Shown here: one piece after another, positions 1 to 11,396 of the stretch
Layout: each line of letters starts with the position of its first letter
Position numbering within the stretch: position 1 is the first letter of the stretch
DNA from: Actinoallomurus liliacearum
GTDB taxonomy: Bacteria; Actinomycetota; Actinomycetes; Streptosporangiales; Streptosporangiaceae
DNA: 64,000 nucleotides
Assembly: GCF_039542035.1 (NCBI RefSeq)
Contig: NZ_BAABHJ010000005.1
Span: 992,001-1,056,000 of the forward strand
Reading direction: 5' to 3'
Translations under genes and position numbers: made by a program
The notes under the pieces: generated by a model
What the model saw: only the letters and a program-made list of their open reading frames with translations
Database searches by the model: none
Told to the model about the DNA's origin: nothing

Positions 1-166
1 GGACTCCGCGGCCCGGATGGGACAGGCTCCATGCAGCTCGGGGCGGGCGTAACGCTCGGCGAAAGTTCGTGCTGGCGAGTGGTTCGTCCCGGTAAGAGGC
101 CCGTGCTCATGGGGTTCACCGAGCCCTCAACGCCGATCACATGGCCGTACGTATCGCGGAGGTTCG

Positions 167-838
167 TCAAACACGACTTTCGGAGAGCCGGGCGATCAGG
201 GCGTAGCGCTCGTCGGTCACCGGGGCGCCCCACAGGTCCGCGTGTGCGCTGAGAGGCTCGATTCGCAGGTCGGCGACGAGGGGGCGTACGGCGGCGGCCA
301 GGTCGTGCGCGCCGATCCCGCCGTTCCACGGCAGGAACTCCGCTCCGCTCACGTACGGCGTTCCACGCTGCCCGGACTCACGCCACCGGCCCTCGATCAG
401 TACCAGCTGGCCACCGGGCCGCAGCCGTTTCACCCATTCACGCAGCGCGGCCTCGGGGTCGGGCAGCGTCCACACCAGGTGGCGCGACAGCACGACGTCG
501 AAGACCTCGCCGCCGGTCGGCGGTGCGGCCGCGTCGCCCACCAGGAACCGGCCCGGCAGGCCGGCGGCCTTCAGCTTCTCATGGGCTTGCGAGACCATCC
601 CGGATGCCAGGTCCACGCCTGTTACACGATGCCCGGTCTGCGCCAGCAGCAGGGACAGTGAGCCGGTCCCACACCCGACGTCGAGGACGTCGACCGGGCA
701 GGGCGGCATCCACGTGCGCAGGAGCCGCATCCACGCCGTACGGGTCCGTTCGTCCCTCAGCCCGTGATCCGGCTCGTCGTCGAAGGTCGGTGCGGCCGCG
801 TCCCAATACTCCGCGATGGCAGCGGTGTCGTCGCCCAT
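167..838 (-). CDS. class I SAM-dependent methyltransferase
   Basis: Predicted soluble methyltransferase of 223 residues that moves a methyl group from S-adenosylmethionine to an unknown small substrate. The Rossmann motif I is clear at residues 50-60 (VLDVGCGTGS), followed by the acidic strand-2 end (GVDLASGM) and a later GDAA/DVVLSRHLVWTLPD region typical of the Methyltransf_11 family. I chose the ATG at 838 over one 24 bases upstream because GAGGA lies about 8-9 bases before it. It is divergent from the pentapeptide-repeat gene. The substrate cannot be told from sequence. Family call is strong; specific role unknown. Confidence 0.85.
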   Translation of the reverse strand: MGDDTAAIAEYWDAAAPTFDDEPDHGLRDERTRTAWMRLLRTWMPPCPVDVLDVGCGTGSLSLLLAQTGHRVTGVDLASGMVSQAHEKLKAAGLPGRFLVGDAAAPPTGGEVFDVVLSRHLVWTLPDPEAALREWVKRLRPGGQLVLIEGRWRESGQRGTPYVSGAEFLPWNGGIGAHDLAAAVRPLVADLRIEPLSAHADLWGAPVTDERYALIARLSESRV

Positions 839-953
839 GACCGGCATCCTCGCAGCCGGCACCGACAGGCCCGGGGCACCGCACTCCGGGGTCGCCTGGG
901 CGGAGCGGACGCCGGTCCGCGTCGGGGACGACGTTCGTCGGTACGCTCGGGCG

Positions 954-1628
954 ATGCCGAACTCCCGTCCTCCGACTCGGCTTCGCGAGCCGGCCGCTCC
1001 CAGGCTCCCGAGCCGGCTGACACGCGTCGCCGTACCTGACCAACCGCTCGGAGACGACCAGGTGCTGTTGTCCCTGGAGTTGTACGACGGAGGCTGGGCC
1101 GGGACGCAGGCCGAGGACGTTGAGGTGAACCGGTGCCGGTTCGCCGATGCTCAGATCCCCGGTGTGGTTCTGCCTCGTGCCAGGCTCGAGGACGTCGAGA
1201 TGACCCGCTCCGATCTGGCCAACCTGCAGATCATCGATGGCCGAATGTTCACCACCCGCCTGGCGAACTCCAGGCTCACCGGTCTGGCATGGATCGACTG
1301 CAGCCTGCGCGACATGGTGTTCACCGACTGCCGCGCCAACCTCGCCCGGTTCCGGATGTCGACACTGCGGGATGTGATCTTCCGCGACTGCGACCTAACG
1401 GAGGCCAGCTTCCAGGCCGCCACTCTCAACGGCGTCCTCTTCGAGAACTGCCGCCTGACCGGCACCCAGTTCTCTCAGGCGAAGGTCATCGACGCCCGGT
1501 TCAAGGATTGCGATCTGTCAGGCGTGGGCGGGGTCGAGAGTCTTCGCGGTGCGACCGTGTCGTCCGCCGACGCGCAGAGCCTCGTGTGGGCTCTGGCGTC
1601 CGCGTTCGGTATCAGGATCGAGGACTAG
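954..1628 (+). CDS. pentapeptide repeat-containing protein
   Basis: Protein of 224 residues whose residues about 55-190 are built of five-residue units of the A(D/N)LXX kind, for example ADAQI, SDLAN, ANLAR, CDLTE and ASFQA. Such proteins fold into a right-handed quadrilateral beta-helix. Members include DNA-mimic gyrase protectors (Qnr, MfpA), but many have no known role, and nothing here shows gyrase binding. No signal peptide or membrane segment is seen. An in-frame ATG exists further upstream at 816 but would overlap the divergent methyltransferase start, so the ATG at 954 is preferred. Confidence 0.8.
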   Translation: MPNSRPPTRLREPAAPRLPSRLTRVAVPDQPLGDDQVLLSLELYDGGWAGTQAEDVEVNRCRFADAQIPGVVLPRARLEDVEMTRSDLANLQIIDGRMFTTRLANSRLTGLAWIDCSLRDMVFTDCRANLARFRMSTLRDVIFRDCDLTEASFQAATLNGVLFENCRLTGTQFSQAKVIDARFKDCDLSGVGGVESLRGATVSSADAQSLVWALASAFGIRIED

Positions 1629-1653
1629 GAGCAGTGATGGAGCGCCGGTCCGG

Positions 1654-2082
1654 TCAGGAGTCCGGGAAGAGCCAGAGGTCCTGGGCGGCGGTGGCGTGGA
1701 GGAACTGGGCGAGCGCCTCGATGCCGCTCAACGGGACGGTGGTGTCGTCATCGAGCTGGACCTTGTCGACGCCGGAGGTGCGGAGGTCGGCCAGCCAGTG
1801 GTCGAGACGGTCGGCGAGCTCGCGGACCTGCGCCGGGTCGAGCAGTTCGTACAGGTTAAACCCGAGCGTGCGGTTGATCCACTCCCGGTAGACCTGGCCG
1901 CGGAACCCGGTGAAGTCGCCGTCGGAGGGCCAGAACAGGCCCTCGGGGAAGTCCCGGGGGACGTCCTCGAACGGATCGAGGTCCGCAGGCCCCTCCCACT
2001 CCCACGTCACGGGCGTCTGCAGCGTGTCGTGGCCTTTCACCGCCGGGTCTCCCGGGCGGACCGCATAGACATCGAGTCCCAT
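1654..2082 (-). CDS. hypothetical protein, 142 aa
   Basis: Unrecognised soluble protein, acidic, starting MGLDVYAV, an opening I associate with a group of small actinobacterial hypothetical proteins. It has many tryptophans and aromatic residues, no membrane segment and no catalytic motif that I recognise. It converges with the pentapeptide-repeat gene with a 25-base gap. Codon use is typical of the genome (GC-rich third positions), which supports it being a real gene. No function is proposed. Confidence 0.65.
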   Translation of the reverse strand: MGLDVYAVRPGDPAVKGHDTLQTPVTWEWEGPADLDPFEDVPRDFPEGLFWPSDGDFTGFRGQVYREWINRTLGFNLYELLDPAQVRELADRLDHWLADLRTSGVDKVQLDDDTTVPLSGIEALAQFLHATAAQDLWLFPDS

Positions 2083-2131
2083 AGCGCTGATCGTCGCACA
2101 TCGTGATCAGATGTGCCGATAAATGACACGG

Positions 2132-3319
2132 TCATCGGACCGGTCTGCGGGCACTGAGGTCGGCCTGGTCGGCGGCGGCCTGGCCGGACAGCCAGCCCGC
2201 CCGGTCGCTGACGCTCATCCGATGGCCGGTGAGCCGCGGGAACATCGCGGTCATCGCGTCGTCGACGGCCCGGTCGCGGGCGGCGAGGACCGGGAGGAGG
2301 TCCGTGCCCGGCGCCTCGGCCGCGGCCTGGTGCTCGGCCGCCTCGGCGGCCTCGGCGAGGCGTTCGCCGATCCGGACGGCGTAGGACGCCAGGAACGACC
2401 GGCGGAAGGCGCGGGTGCGGGAGCGGTCGCCGTCCTCGTGGACCAGCGCCGACGTCGCCTGCGCCAGGAGGGACGTGAACAGCAGCTCGACGGCGTCCAG
2501 GTCGGCGGGGAAGCCCAGCACGGTCCCGAAACCGAGCGACCTGCTCCAGGCGACGCGGCACCGGTTGGCGTCGGCGACGGCGCCCAGCAGCAGGGCCTTG
2601 GGCGCCTCGTACGGGCTGTCGATCGGCAGGCGGCGGCCGATGGGTCCGTCGTCGGCCCATCCGGTCCGCGCGGCGAGGAGCGCGTCGTCGACGCGGTGCC
2701 GGGCCATCAGCTCCTGGGCCCGCGCGGTCAGCGCCTCCGCCTCGTCGGGGAACTCGGTCGACTCGGCCTTGGCCAGCAGCGCCTGGATCCGGTCGAGCAT
2801 CCGCCGGTCGGCGGGGCCGCCGCCCGAAGCGGGCCGGGCGTCGGCCGGGAAGGGCCCAGCGCCGCCCGAAGAGCGGCGGGCGTCACCTGGGGAGGCCCCG
2901 GCGCAGCCCGCGAGGGGCCGGGCGTCGCCCGGCGGCGGGCAGAGCATCTCGAGGCGGGGGAGGGTGCGCAGCAGCGCGGTCAGCCACAGGGCGCACTGGA
3001 CGGCTGTGGCGTGGTCGGTGCCGTTGCGGGTCGTCCACTCGGCGAGGTAGGTGTCGTCGTCCCGCCACCAGGTGGCCGCCCCGAGCGCCGCCAACTGGCC
3101 GGACCATCGCTCGTCCACGGTCGCCGCCGCGTACGCGCGCATCTCGGCGGCGATCGCGTCGGTCATCATCCGGCCGGCCCGCCTCCCGTGCGTACGGGTC
3201 GCGTGGCGCACGAGGTCGGCCGGCTGCCAGCCCAGCCGCCAGGCCGCCGTGACACCGGCCGTCACGGCGTCCGGCAGCGCGCGGGCCGCTCCGGGTGTCT
3301 CTCGGGGCGACCGGATCAA
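2132..3319 (-). CDS. DUF2786 domain-containing protein
   Basis: Protein of 395 residues with a DUF2786-like segment at about 173-212 (MLDRIQALLAKAES...PDEAEALTARAQELMARH), a helical domain of unknown function. A proline-, glycine- and alanine-rich low-complexity stretch at about 128-170 separates it from an N-terminal helical region. The start is a TTG whose last two bases are shared with the TGA stop of the upstream bacterioferritin gene (TTGA overlap), so translation is probably coupled. Its place behind bfd and bfr may be only co-transcription; no link to iron is visible in the protein. Confidence 0.7.
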   Translation of the reverse strand: MIRSPRETPGAARALPDAVTAGVTAAWRLGWQPADLVRHATRTHGRRAGRMMTDAIAAEMRAYAAATVDERWSGQLAALGAATWWRDDDTYLAEWTTRNGTDHATAVQCALWLTALLRTLPRLEMLCPPPGDARPLAGCAGASPGDARRSSGGAGPFPADARPASGGGPADRRMLDRIQALLAKAESTEFPDEAEALTARAQELMARHRVDDALLAARTGWADDGPIGRRLPIDSPYEAPKALLLGAVADANRCRVAWSRSLGFGTVLGFPADLDAVELLFTSLLAQATSALVHEDGDRSRTRAFRRSFLASYAVRIGERLAEAAEAAEHQAAAEAPGTDLLPVLAARDRAVDDAMTAMFPRLTGHRMSVSDRAGWLSGQAAADQADLSARRPVR

Positions 3320-3795
3320 TCGCCCGGAGGCTCGGCGAAGCGCTGGAGGTAGAGCGGCTCGCCGAGCTTCTCCAGCAGGTCCAGCTCCATCTCCAGGTAG
3401 TCGATGTGCTCCTCCTCGTCCGCCAGGATCTCCTCGAAGATCCGGGCGGACGTGACGTCACCGCGTGAGCGCATGAGGTCGATGCCCGGGCGCAGGCGGT
3501 CGACGGCCTCCATCTCGATGGCGAGGTCCGAGCGGAGCTGCTCGGGCACGCTCTGGCCGATGCGCAGCGGGCTCAGGCGCTGGTAGTTCGGCAGGCCCTC
3601 GAGAAAGAGGATGCGGTCGGTCAGGCGTTCGGCGTGCCGCATCTCGTCGAACGACTCGGCGCGCGTGTGTTCGGCGAGCTTCGTGAAGCCCCAGTGCTCC
3701 TGCATCTTGGCGTGGAGGAAGTACTGGTTGATGGCCGTCAGCTCGGCGGTGAGCTGCTCGTTCAGCAGCCCGATGATCTCCCTGTCACCTTCCAT
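3316..3795 (-). CDS. bfr: bacterioferritin
   Basis: Haem-containing iron-storage ferritin of 159 residues, expected to assemble as a 24-mer shell that oxidises Fe(II) and stores it as a mineral. All di-iron ferroxidase ligands of the family are present: E18, E51, H54, E94, E127 and H130. M52, the usual haem ligand at the subunit interface, is also there in ESFDEMRHAERL. Length fits the family (about 155-160 residues). It lies 52 bases downstream of bfd on the same strand and overlaps the DUF2786 gene behind it, so the three likely form one transcription unit, possibly with an extra bfr promoter. Confidence 0.97.
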   Translation of the reverse strand: MEGDREIIGLLNEQLTAELTAINQYFLHAKMQEHWGFTKLAEHTRAESFDEMRHAERLTDRILFLEGLPNYQRLSPLRIGQSVPEQLRSDLAIEMEAVDRLRPGIDLMRSRGDVTSARIFEEILADEEEHIDYLEMELDLLEKLGEPLYLQRFAEPPGD

Positions 3796-3847
3796 ACTTC
3801 ACCATCGTGGCATGGGAAAGCGCCGAGGGAGCCGACCGACCCGCCGG

Positions 3848-4051
3848 TCAGGCCGCCGCGGTGGTGAGCGCCTCGCCGCGCTCGTCGGCGGCGAAGTGCT
3901 GCTCGATCAGGTCGCGAATCCGGTTGACGCACGAGCCGCAGCCGGGGCGCATGCCGCAGGCCGTGCGGACCTCCTTGGCCGAGCAGGCTCCCGCCGCCAC
4001 ATGATCGCGCACGTCATCGTCGGTGACGGCGTGGCAGACACATGCGTACAT
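3848..4051 (-). CDS. bfd: bacterioferritin-associated ferredoxin (BFD-like [2Fe-2S])
   Basis: Small protein of 67 residues. Cysteines in CVCH near the N-terminus and in GCGSC give the C-x-C...C-x2-C pattern that binds a [2Fe-2S] cluster in the Fer2_BFD family. In characterised systems Bfd docks on bacterioferritin and passes electrons to its haem so that stored iron is reduced and released. The ATG at 4051 starts directly at the family's N-terminus (MYACVCHAVTD); a longer frame to 4123 would run through the iron box and is rejected. It precedes bfr, and an iron box overlaps its predicted promoter. Confidence 0.92.
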   Translation of the reverse strand: MYACVCHAVTDDDVRDHVAAGACSAKEVRTACGMRPGCGSCVNRIRDLIEQHFAADERGEALTTAAA

Positions 4052-4077
4052 CGGGGGAGAACCTCTCGGTTGATCCA

Positions 4078-4096
4078 TTAGGTAAGGCTCTCCTAA
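4078..4096. promoter_or_regulatory. IdeR/DmdR iron box
   Basis: The sequence TTAGGTAAGGCTCTCCTAA matches the 19-base DtxR/IdeR box (TTAGGTTAGGCTAACCTAA) at 16 of 19 positions. It lies 26 bases before the bfd start and touches the predicted -10 hexamer of the bfd promoter. Iron-loaded IdeR/DmdR is therefore expected to repress bfd when iron is plentiful. Confidence 0.85.
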
Positions 4097-4123
4097 GATA
4101 ACGCTCCGTGCGTGACCAGGCAA
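4095..4123 (-). promoter_or_regulatory. predicted bfd promoter
   Basis: On the minus strand TTGCCT (4118-4123) and TATCTT (4095-4100) are separated by 17 bases, each matching 4 of 6 consensus positions of the housekeeping sigma factor. The -10 overlaps the end of the iron box, an arrangement that favours repression. Confidence 0.55.
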
Positions 4124-4208
4124 TACGGGGTGCCGTGCGTGCCTGTTCCGTTACAAACCGACATGAACATCCGCGTGTGAGGCGATCACGGCAGGGAAGC
4201 TCACCCAT

Positions 4209-6294
<2,086 letters not shown>

Positions 6295-6302
<8 letters not shown>

Positions 6303-8568
6303 GCGACCGACCGGGACCTACCGGTTGCAGCTGCGCAGGGGCTTCGGATTCGCCGAGGCCGGCGAACTGGCCGGCTACCTCGCGGCGCTCGGCGTCTCGC
6401 ACGTGTACCTGTCGCCGATCCTGCAGGCGACCCCCGGCTCCGCGCACGGCTACGACGTGGTCGACCACGCGCGGATCTCCGACGACCTCGGCGGCGAGGG
6501 GGCCTTCCGGGCGATGGCGGCCCGGATGCGCGCGCACGGCCTGTCGATCATCGTGGACATCGTGCCGAACCACATGGCGGTCCCCGCGCCGGAGAACCTG
6601 AACAAGCAGTTCTGGGACGTCCTGCGGCAGGGGCCGGACTCCCCGTACGCCCGCTGGTTCGACATCGACTGGTCGCAGGGTGCCGTCATGGTCCCCGTGC
6701 TCGGCTCGCCCGACGACGAGCCGCGCCCGGACGGCGACGTGCTGCGCTACCACGACCACGTCTTCCCGCGCCAGGGCCGCTACCGGGCGGTGCACTGGCG
6801 CGAACCGGACCTGAACTACCGCCGCTTCTTCGACATCTCCTCCCTGATCGGGCTGCGGGTCGAGGACCCGAAAGTGTTCGACGCGACCCACGACGTGATC
6901 CTGCGGCTGGTCGACCAGGGCCTCATCGACGGCCTGCGGATCGACCACCCGGACGGGCTCGCGGACCCGCGCGGGTACCTGCGGCGGCTGGAGCGGCCGC
7001 GCGGCTGGGTGGTCGTGGAGAAGATCCTCACCGGCGACGAGCCGCTCCCCGCCGACTGGCCCTGCGCGGGCACCACCGGGTACGACGCGCTCGGCATGGT
7101 CGGCGGGCTGTTCGTCGACCCGGCGGGCGAGAAGCCGCTGACCGAGGCGTACACCGCGCTGACCGGCGGCCCCGCCGACTTCACCGAGGTCGAGCGCGCC
7201 GCCCGGCGATTCGCGGCCGACCGGATCCTCGTCCCCGAGGTGCGCCGCCTGACCGCGCTGTTGGCGCGGATCCTGCCGGAGGAGGACCCCGGAGCGTTGC
7301 GCGAGGTCCTGGTCGAGCTGCTGGTCGCGATGCCGGTCTACCGCGCCTACATGGTGCCCGGCGAGGAGCCGCCGGCCCAGGCCCTGGAGATCGTCGCCCA
7401 GGCCGCGGCCGAGGCCCGCGCCGTCCTCCCGGACGGCGACCTGCTCGACAGGGTCATCCCGCTGGTGTTGGGCCTGGGCGGCCGGGACGAGACGCGGGAC
7501 GAGTTCGTCGTACGGTTCCAGCAGACGTCCGCGCCGATGACCGCCAAGGGCGTCGAGGACACCGCGTTCTACCGCTGGTCGCGGCTGGCCGCGCTGAACG
7601 AGGTGGGCGGCGACCCGGCGAGGTTCGCGGTGTCGCCGGAGGAGTTCCACGCCTACTGCGCGCGGATCGCCGCCGACTGGCCGCGCACCCTGACCACGCT
7701 GTCGACGCACGACACCAAACGGCAGGAGGACGTACGGGCGCGGCTGGCCGTCCTGTCGGAGCTGCCGGACGAGTGGGTCGCCGCCGTCGGCCGCTGGCGG
7801 TCCCGGGCGCCGGAGAGTCCCCTGGAACCCGACCTGGACTACCTGATGTGGCAGACGGTCGTCGGCGCGTGGCCGCTGCCGCCCGACCGGCTCAAGGAGT
7901 ACCTCACCAAGGCGATGCGCGAGGCGAAGACCCGCACGTCCTGGACCGATGGGGACCCGGGGTACGAGGGGGCGGTGCTGGCCCACGCCGACGCGGTGCT
8001 GTCCGATCCGACGCTGACCAGGGAGGTCGAACGGTTCGTCCGGCGGATCGCCCCGTACGCCCGCGTGAACTCGCTCGGCCAGAAACTGGTGCAGCTCGCC
8101 ATGCCGGGCGTACCGGACGTGTACCAGGGCTGCGAGCTGACCGGCCTGTCCCTCGTCGACCCCGACAACCGGCGCCCGGTCGACTACGCCCGCCGCCGTG
8201 AGCTGCTCGCCGACCTCGACGCCGGGACCACCCCGGCCGACCTGGACGGCGAGAAGCTCCTCCTGACGTCCCGCCTGCTCCGGATGCGGGAGGAGCACCC
8301 GGACTGGTTCGACGGGGAGTACGCGCCGGTGCCCGTGACCGGCTCGGCGGCCGCCCACGCCGTGGCGTTCCGGCGCGGCGGCGCGGTGATCGTCGCGACG
8401 CGGCTGCCCGCCGGGCTCGAGCGCCGCGGCGGCTGGAGCGACACCCACCTCGACCTGCCCGGCGGCTCCTGGCACGACGTCCTCACCGACCAGTCCTACC
8501 CCTCCGGCCTGGAGCTCGACGGGGTCCTCCGGCTGCTCCCGGTCGCCGTCCTGATCGAGGCCGCATGA
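6295..8568 (+). CDS. treY: malto-oligosyltrehalose synthase TreY
   Basis: GH13 enzyme of 757 residues that rearranges the reducing-end alpha-1,4 bond of a maltodextrin into the alpha,alpha-1,1 bond of maltooligosyl-trehalose. The N-terminus (GTYRLQL...FAEAGELAGYLAALGVSHVYLSPIL) is diagnostic of TreY. Catalytic residues are D217 in DGLRIDHPDGLADP, E242 in VVVEKIL and D473 in STHDTKRQEDVR. The length is typical. It starts with a GTG inside the end of glgX and ends with an ATGA overlap onto treZ, which implies coupled translation and balanced amounts of the two enzymes. Confidence 0.97.
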
Positions 8569-10289
8569 GGTACGAGGTATGGGCGCCGGCCGCCGAGACC
8601 GTCGAGGTGGAGACCGGCGGGGCCCGGCACGCGATGACGCGCGCCGAGCGGCCCGGCTGGTGGACGGCGGACGTCGGCGCCGGGACCGGTGAGCCGGACT
8701 ACGGCTTCGTGCTCGACGGCGATGGACCGTTCCCGGACCCGCGCTCGCCCTGGCAGCCGGACGGCGTGCACGGACTGAGCCGCGCGTACGACCATGATCG
8801 CTTCAAGTGGTCGGACGAGGGCTGGCGGGGACGGCCCCTGGCAGGCTCCGTCCTGTACGAGCTGCACGTCGGGACCTTCACCCCGGAGGGCACGTTCGAC
8901 GCCGCCGCCGAGCGCCTCGACCACCTCGTCGCCCTCGGCGTCGACGCCGTCGAACTGCTCCCGGTGGCCGCCTTCCCCGGCCGGCACGGCTGGGGGTACG
9001 ACGGCGTCCACCTGTGGGCGGTGCACGGCCCGTACGGCGGCCCGGACGGGCTGAAGCGGTTCGTGGACGCGGCCCACCGGCGCGGCCTCGCGGTCGTCCT
9101 CGACGTCGTCTACAACCACCTCGGCCCGAGCGGCAACCACCTGGGGAGGTACGGCCCGTACTTCACCGACGCGCACCAGACGCCCTGGGGCCCGGCGGTC
9201 AACGTCGACCAGGCCGGCTCCGACGAGGTCCGCGCGTACATCCTCGGCAACGCGCTGATGTGGCTGCGCGACTACCACCTCGACGGCCTGCGGCTCGACG
9301 CCGTCCACGCCATCCGGGACCAGCGCGCCCTGCACCTCCTGGAGGAGCTGGCCGCGTCCGTGTCCCGGCTGAGCGCGCGGACGGGCCGGGAGATGTTCCT
9401 CATCGCCGAGTCCGACCTGAACGACCCCCGCCTGGTCACCTCGCGCGAGGCGGGCGGGTACGGCCTGGACGCGCAGTGGAGCGACGACTTCCACCACGCC
9501 CTGCACACCCTGCTCACCGGTGAGCGGCAGGGCTACTACGCCGACTTCGGCTCACCCGCGGTGCTCGCCAAGACGCTGACCCGGGTCTTCCTGCACGACG
9601 GGACGTGGTCGTCGTTCCGGGGCCGCACGCACGGCCGGCCGGTCGACACGCACCGGACCCCGGCCCACCGCTTCCTCGGCTTCCTGCAGAACCACGACCA
9701 GGTCGGCAACCGCGCCACCGGCGACCGGATCTCCGCGAGCCTGTCCCCGGGGCTGCGCAAGGTCGGGGCGGGGCTGCTGCTGACCGCGCCGTTCACGCCC
9801 ATGCTGTTCATGGGGGAGGAGTGGGGCGCCGGCACGCCGTGGCGGTACTTCAGCGACCATCAGGAGCCCGAACTGGCCCGGGCCGTCAGCGAGGGCCGCC
9901 GCCGGGAGTTCGCCGACCACGGCTGGGCGTCGGAGGACGTCCCCGACCCCCAGGACCCCGAGACGTACCGCGCCTCGATCCTGAACTGGAGCGAACTCGA
10001 CGAACCGGGCCACCGGGAGCTGTACGAGTGGTACCGCGCGCTGATCGCGCTCCGGCGGGCCGAGCCCGAGCTCACCGACCCCCGCCTCACCGAGGTCGCG
10101 GTCGAGCACGGCGAGTCGTGGTTCGTGATCCACCGGGGAGACCTGCGGGTCGCGGTCAACCTGGGCCCGGAACCGCTGCCGCTCCCGGACGGCGACGTGC
10201 TCCTCGCCTCCTCGACCGAGGTGGACGGGAGCGGGCTCCCCGGCGAGTCCGTCGTCATCCTGCGAACGCCCGGGCGGGGCCGGACGTGA
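8565..10289 (+). CDS. treZ: malto-oligosyltrehalose trehalohydrolase TreZ
   Basis: GH13 hydrolase of 574 residues that cuts trehalose off maltooligosyl-trehalose, completing the TreYZ route from glycogen to trehalose. The N-terminal immunoglobulin-like domain (EVWAPAAETVEVE) leads into the barrel. Nucleophile D245 (LDGLRLDAVHAI), acid/base E282 (LIAESDLND) and D378 (LQNHDQVGN) are all present, as is GEEWGA near residue 420. The ATG overlaps the treY stop. Trehalose here probably serves as an osmolyte or carbon reserve; no regulator gene is attached to the operon. Confidence 0.97.
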   Translation: MRYEVWAPAAETVEVETGGARHAMTRAERPGWWTADVGAGTGEPDYGFVLDGDGPFPDPRSPWQPDGVHGLSRAYDHDRFKWSDEGWRGRPLAGSVLYELHVGTFTPEGTFDAAAERLDHLVALGVDAVELLPVAAFPGRHGWGYDGVHLWAVHGPYGGPDGLKRFVDAAHRRGLAVVLDVVYNHLGPSGNHLGRYGPYFTDAHQTPWGPAVNVDQAGSDEVRAYILGNALMWLRDYHLDGLRLDAVHAIRDQRALHLLEELAASVSRLSARTGREMFLIAESDLNDPRLVTSREAGGYGLDAQWSDDFHHALHTLLTGERQGYYADFGSPAVLAKTLTRVFLHDGTWSSFRGRTHGRPVDTHRTPAHRFLGFLQNHDQVGNRATGDRISASLSPGLRKVGAGLLLTAPFTPMLFMGEEWGAGTPWRYFSDHQEPELARAVSEGRRREFADHGWASEDVPDPQDPETYRASILNWSELDEPGHRELYEWYRALIALRRAEPELTDPRLTEVAVEHGESWFVIHRGDLRVAVNLGPEPLPLPDGDVLLASSTEVDGSGLPGESVVILRTPGRGRT

Positions 10290-10302
10290 CCCTGCGACCT
10301 CG

Positions 10303-10773
10303 TTACCGCTTGGCCTTGGCCAGCAGGACCAAGCCGATGATCATCCGGATGCCGCCGAACAGCATCGGGCCCCAGGCGACGACGTAGACCCCGCCGCCGC
10401 TCCCGGACGCGTGCGAGTACGTGAGCACGGTGATCAGCAACCCGATCACGAAGAACGCCGCGCCGATGCCGATGGCACGGGTGGCCCTGCGGCGCTCCCC
10501 GTCATCCACCCCCTGATAGGGCGAGCCCTGGAACGGCGCGTTCTGGTACGGCCCGTTCTGGGGCGGACCCTGATACGGCTGCTGGGCGTTCGGATAGGGC
10601 TGGTTCGGATACTGCGGGTTCTGTTGGTAGGGGCCCTGGTGCGGCGCGTTCTGGTACGGCGCCTGGAACCCGCCGCCACCCTGCTGCGGAGCGCCCTGGT
10701 AGGGGGCGGCGGGAGGAGGAGTCTGCGGGTGGTTCGGCGAGGGCGGTACGGCCCCGGGATATTGCTCTGTCAT
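10303..10773 (-). CDS. membrane protein with Pro/Gln/Tyr-rich N-terminal domain
   Basis: Protein of 156 residues. Residues 1-88 are a low-complexity tail rich in P, Q, Y, N and G with repeated PYQ, PYQN and QGPYQ units. A basic stretch (ERRRATR) is followed by two membrane helices (about 101-118 and 130-152) and a short basic C-terminus. This layout, a disordered cytoplasmic tail plus a two-helix hairpin, is common in small actinobacterial membrane proteins. It converges with treZ with only 13 bases between stops. Function unknown. Confidence 0.7.
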   Translation of the reverse strand: MTEQYPGAVPPSPNHPQTPPPAAPYQGAPQQGGGGFQAPYQNAPHQGPYQQNPQYPNQPYPNAQQPYQGPPQNGPYQNAPFQGSPYQGVDDGERRRATRAIGIGAAFFVIGLLITVLTYSHASGSGGGVYVVAWGPMLFGGIRMIIGLVLLAKAKR

Positions 10774-11111
10774 CTCTTCCGCTCACTCGACGCGGCAGGG
10801 TCGTCCTGATCAGGACGCCTGCCACCGTAGTGGAGCGATCGTCGGCCCTACGTGCTGTTTGACCAAGAAGACCAGATAGAGCCTGATACGTCCCCCGTCG
10901 AGAAGACCGAGGGACGAACCCCGCTGTCGGCACACGCCGCACAGGCTTGAGCGCGATGCTGGGTGAACGCGGGCCCGCTGCCGGTTCTTGCGGCTTTCGC
11001 CCCCCTCGGAGACCACGTTCACCGAGCATTCAGCACGGCACGAGAACCCGGATCGTGAGGGAAGCGCCTTCGCAGGTTCGCCAGGGCGCAGGAGATCGTC
11101 TCGTCGTCCAT
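10774..11111. other. 338-base intergenic stretch, nothing clear
   Basis: This lies between the start of the Pro/Gln-rich membrane protein gene and the stop of the GntR-like gene. Reading frames crossing it have poor codon bias and overlap one another on both strands. It should hold the promoter of the membrane protein gene, but I cannot assign hexamers with confidence. Confidence 0.5.
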
Positions 11112-11396
11112 TCACGACTCCGACGGCTCGGGATCCAGCCAGTGCTCTGGTGGGCGGGCGTAACTGCCTTTGTGTGGGAGCGTCCATACGTAACGCCGCT
11201 CGCGGAGGTCGGCGACCGCCTTCGCGATGGTGCGGCCAGACGTGTGGAACTCCGCCGCGAGTTCCGCCTGCGATGGAAGGCGTCGTCGCGCCTCGTACTC
11301 ACCGAGCACGATTCGAGCGCGGATGGTCTCCGCGACTCTTCGTGCGGTCGATGCAGTCGACGGACGGTCGACGGGGAAGTGGTGATACGGGCTCAT
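11112..11396 (-). CDS. short GntR-family winged-helix protein
   Basis: Protein of 94 residues consisting of little more than a GntR-type winged helix-turn-helix (about 18-82: ARRVAETIRARIVLGEY...LPSQAELAAEFHTSGRTIAKAVADLRERRYV...KGSYA). There is no effector-binding C-terminal domain, so ligand sensing, if any, must come from a partner. The ATG at 11396 overlaps the TGA of the upstream 121-residue gene (ATGA), so the two are translationally coupled. The pair is divergent from the XRE-TPR regulator, with a palindrome between them. Confidence 0.8.
   Translation of the reverse strand: MSPYHHFPVDRPSTASTARRVAETIRARIVLGEYEARRRLPSQAELAAEFHTSGRTIAKAVADLRERRYVWTLPHKGSYARPPEHWLDPEPSES

Noticed and set aside
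4052..4123. Longer bfd product starting at 4123
   Set aside because: It would translate through the iron box and promoter; the family N-terminus starts at 4051.
10810..11187. Possible minus-strand gene in the intergenic stretch before the Pro/Gln-rich gene
   Set aside because: Codon bias is poor, it overlaps the GntR-like gene and no ribosome-binding site is present.
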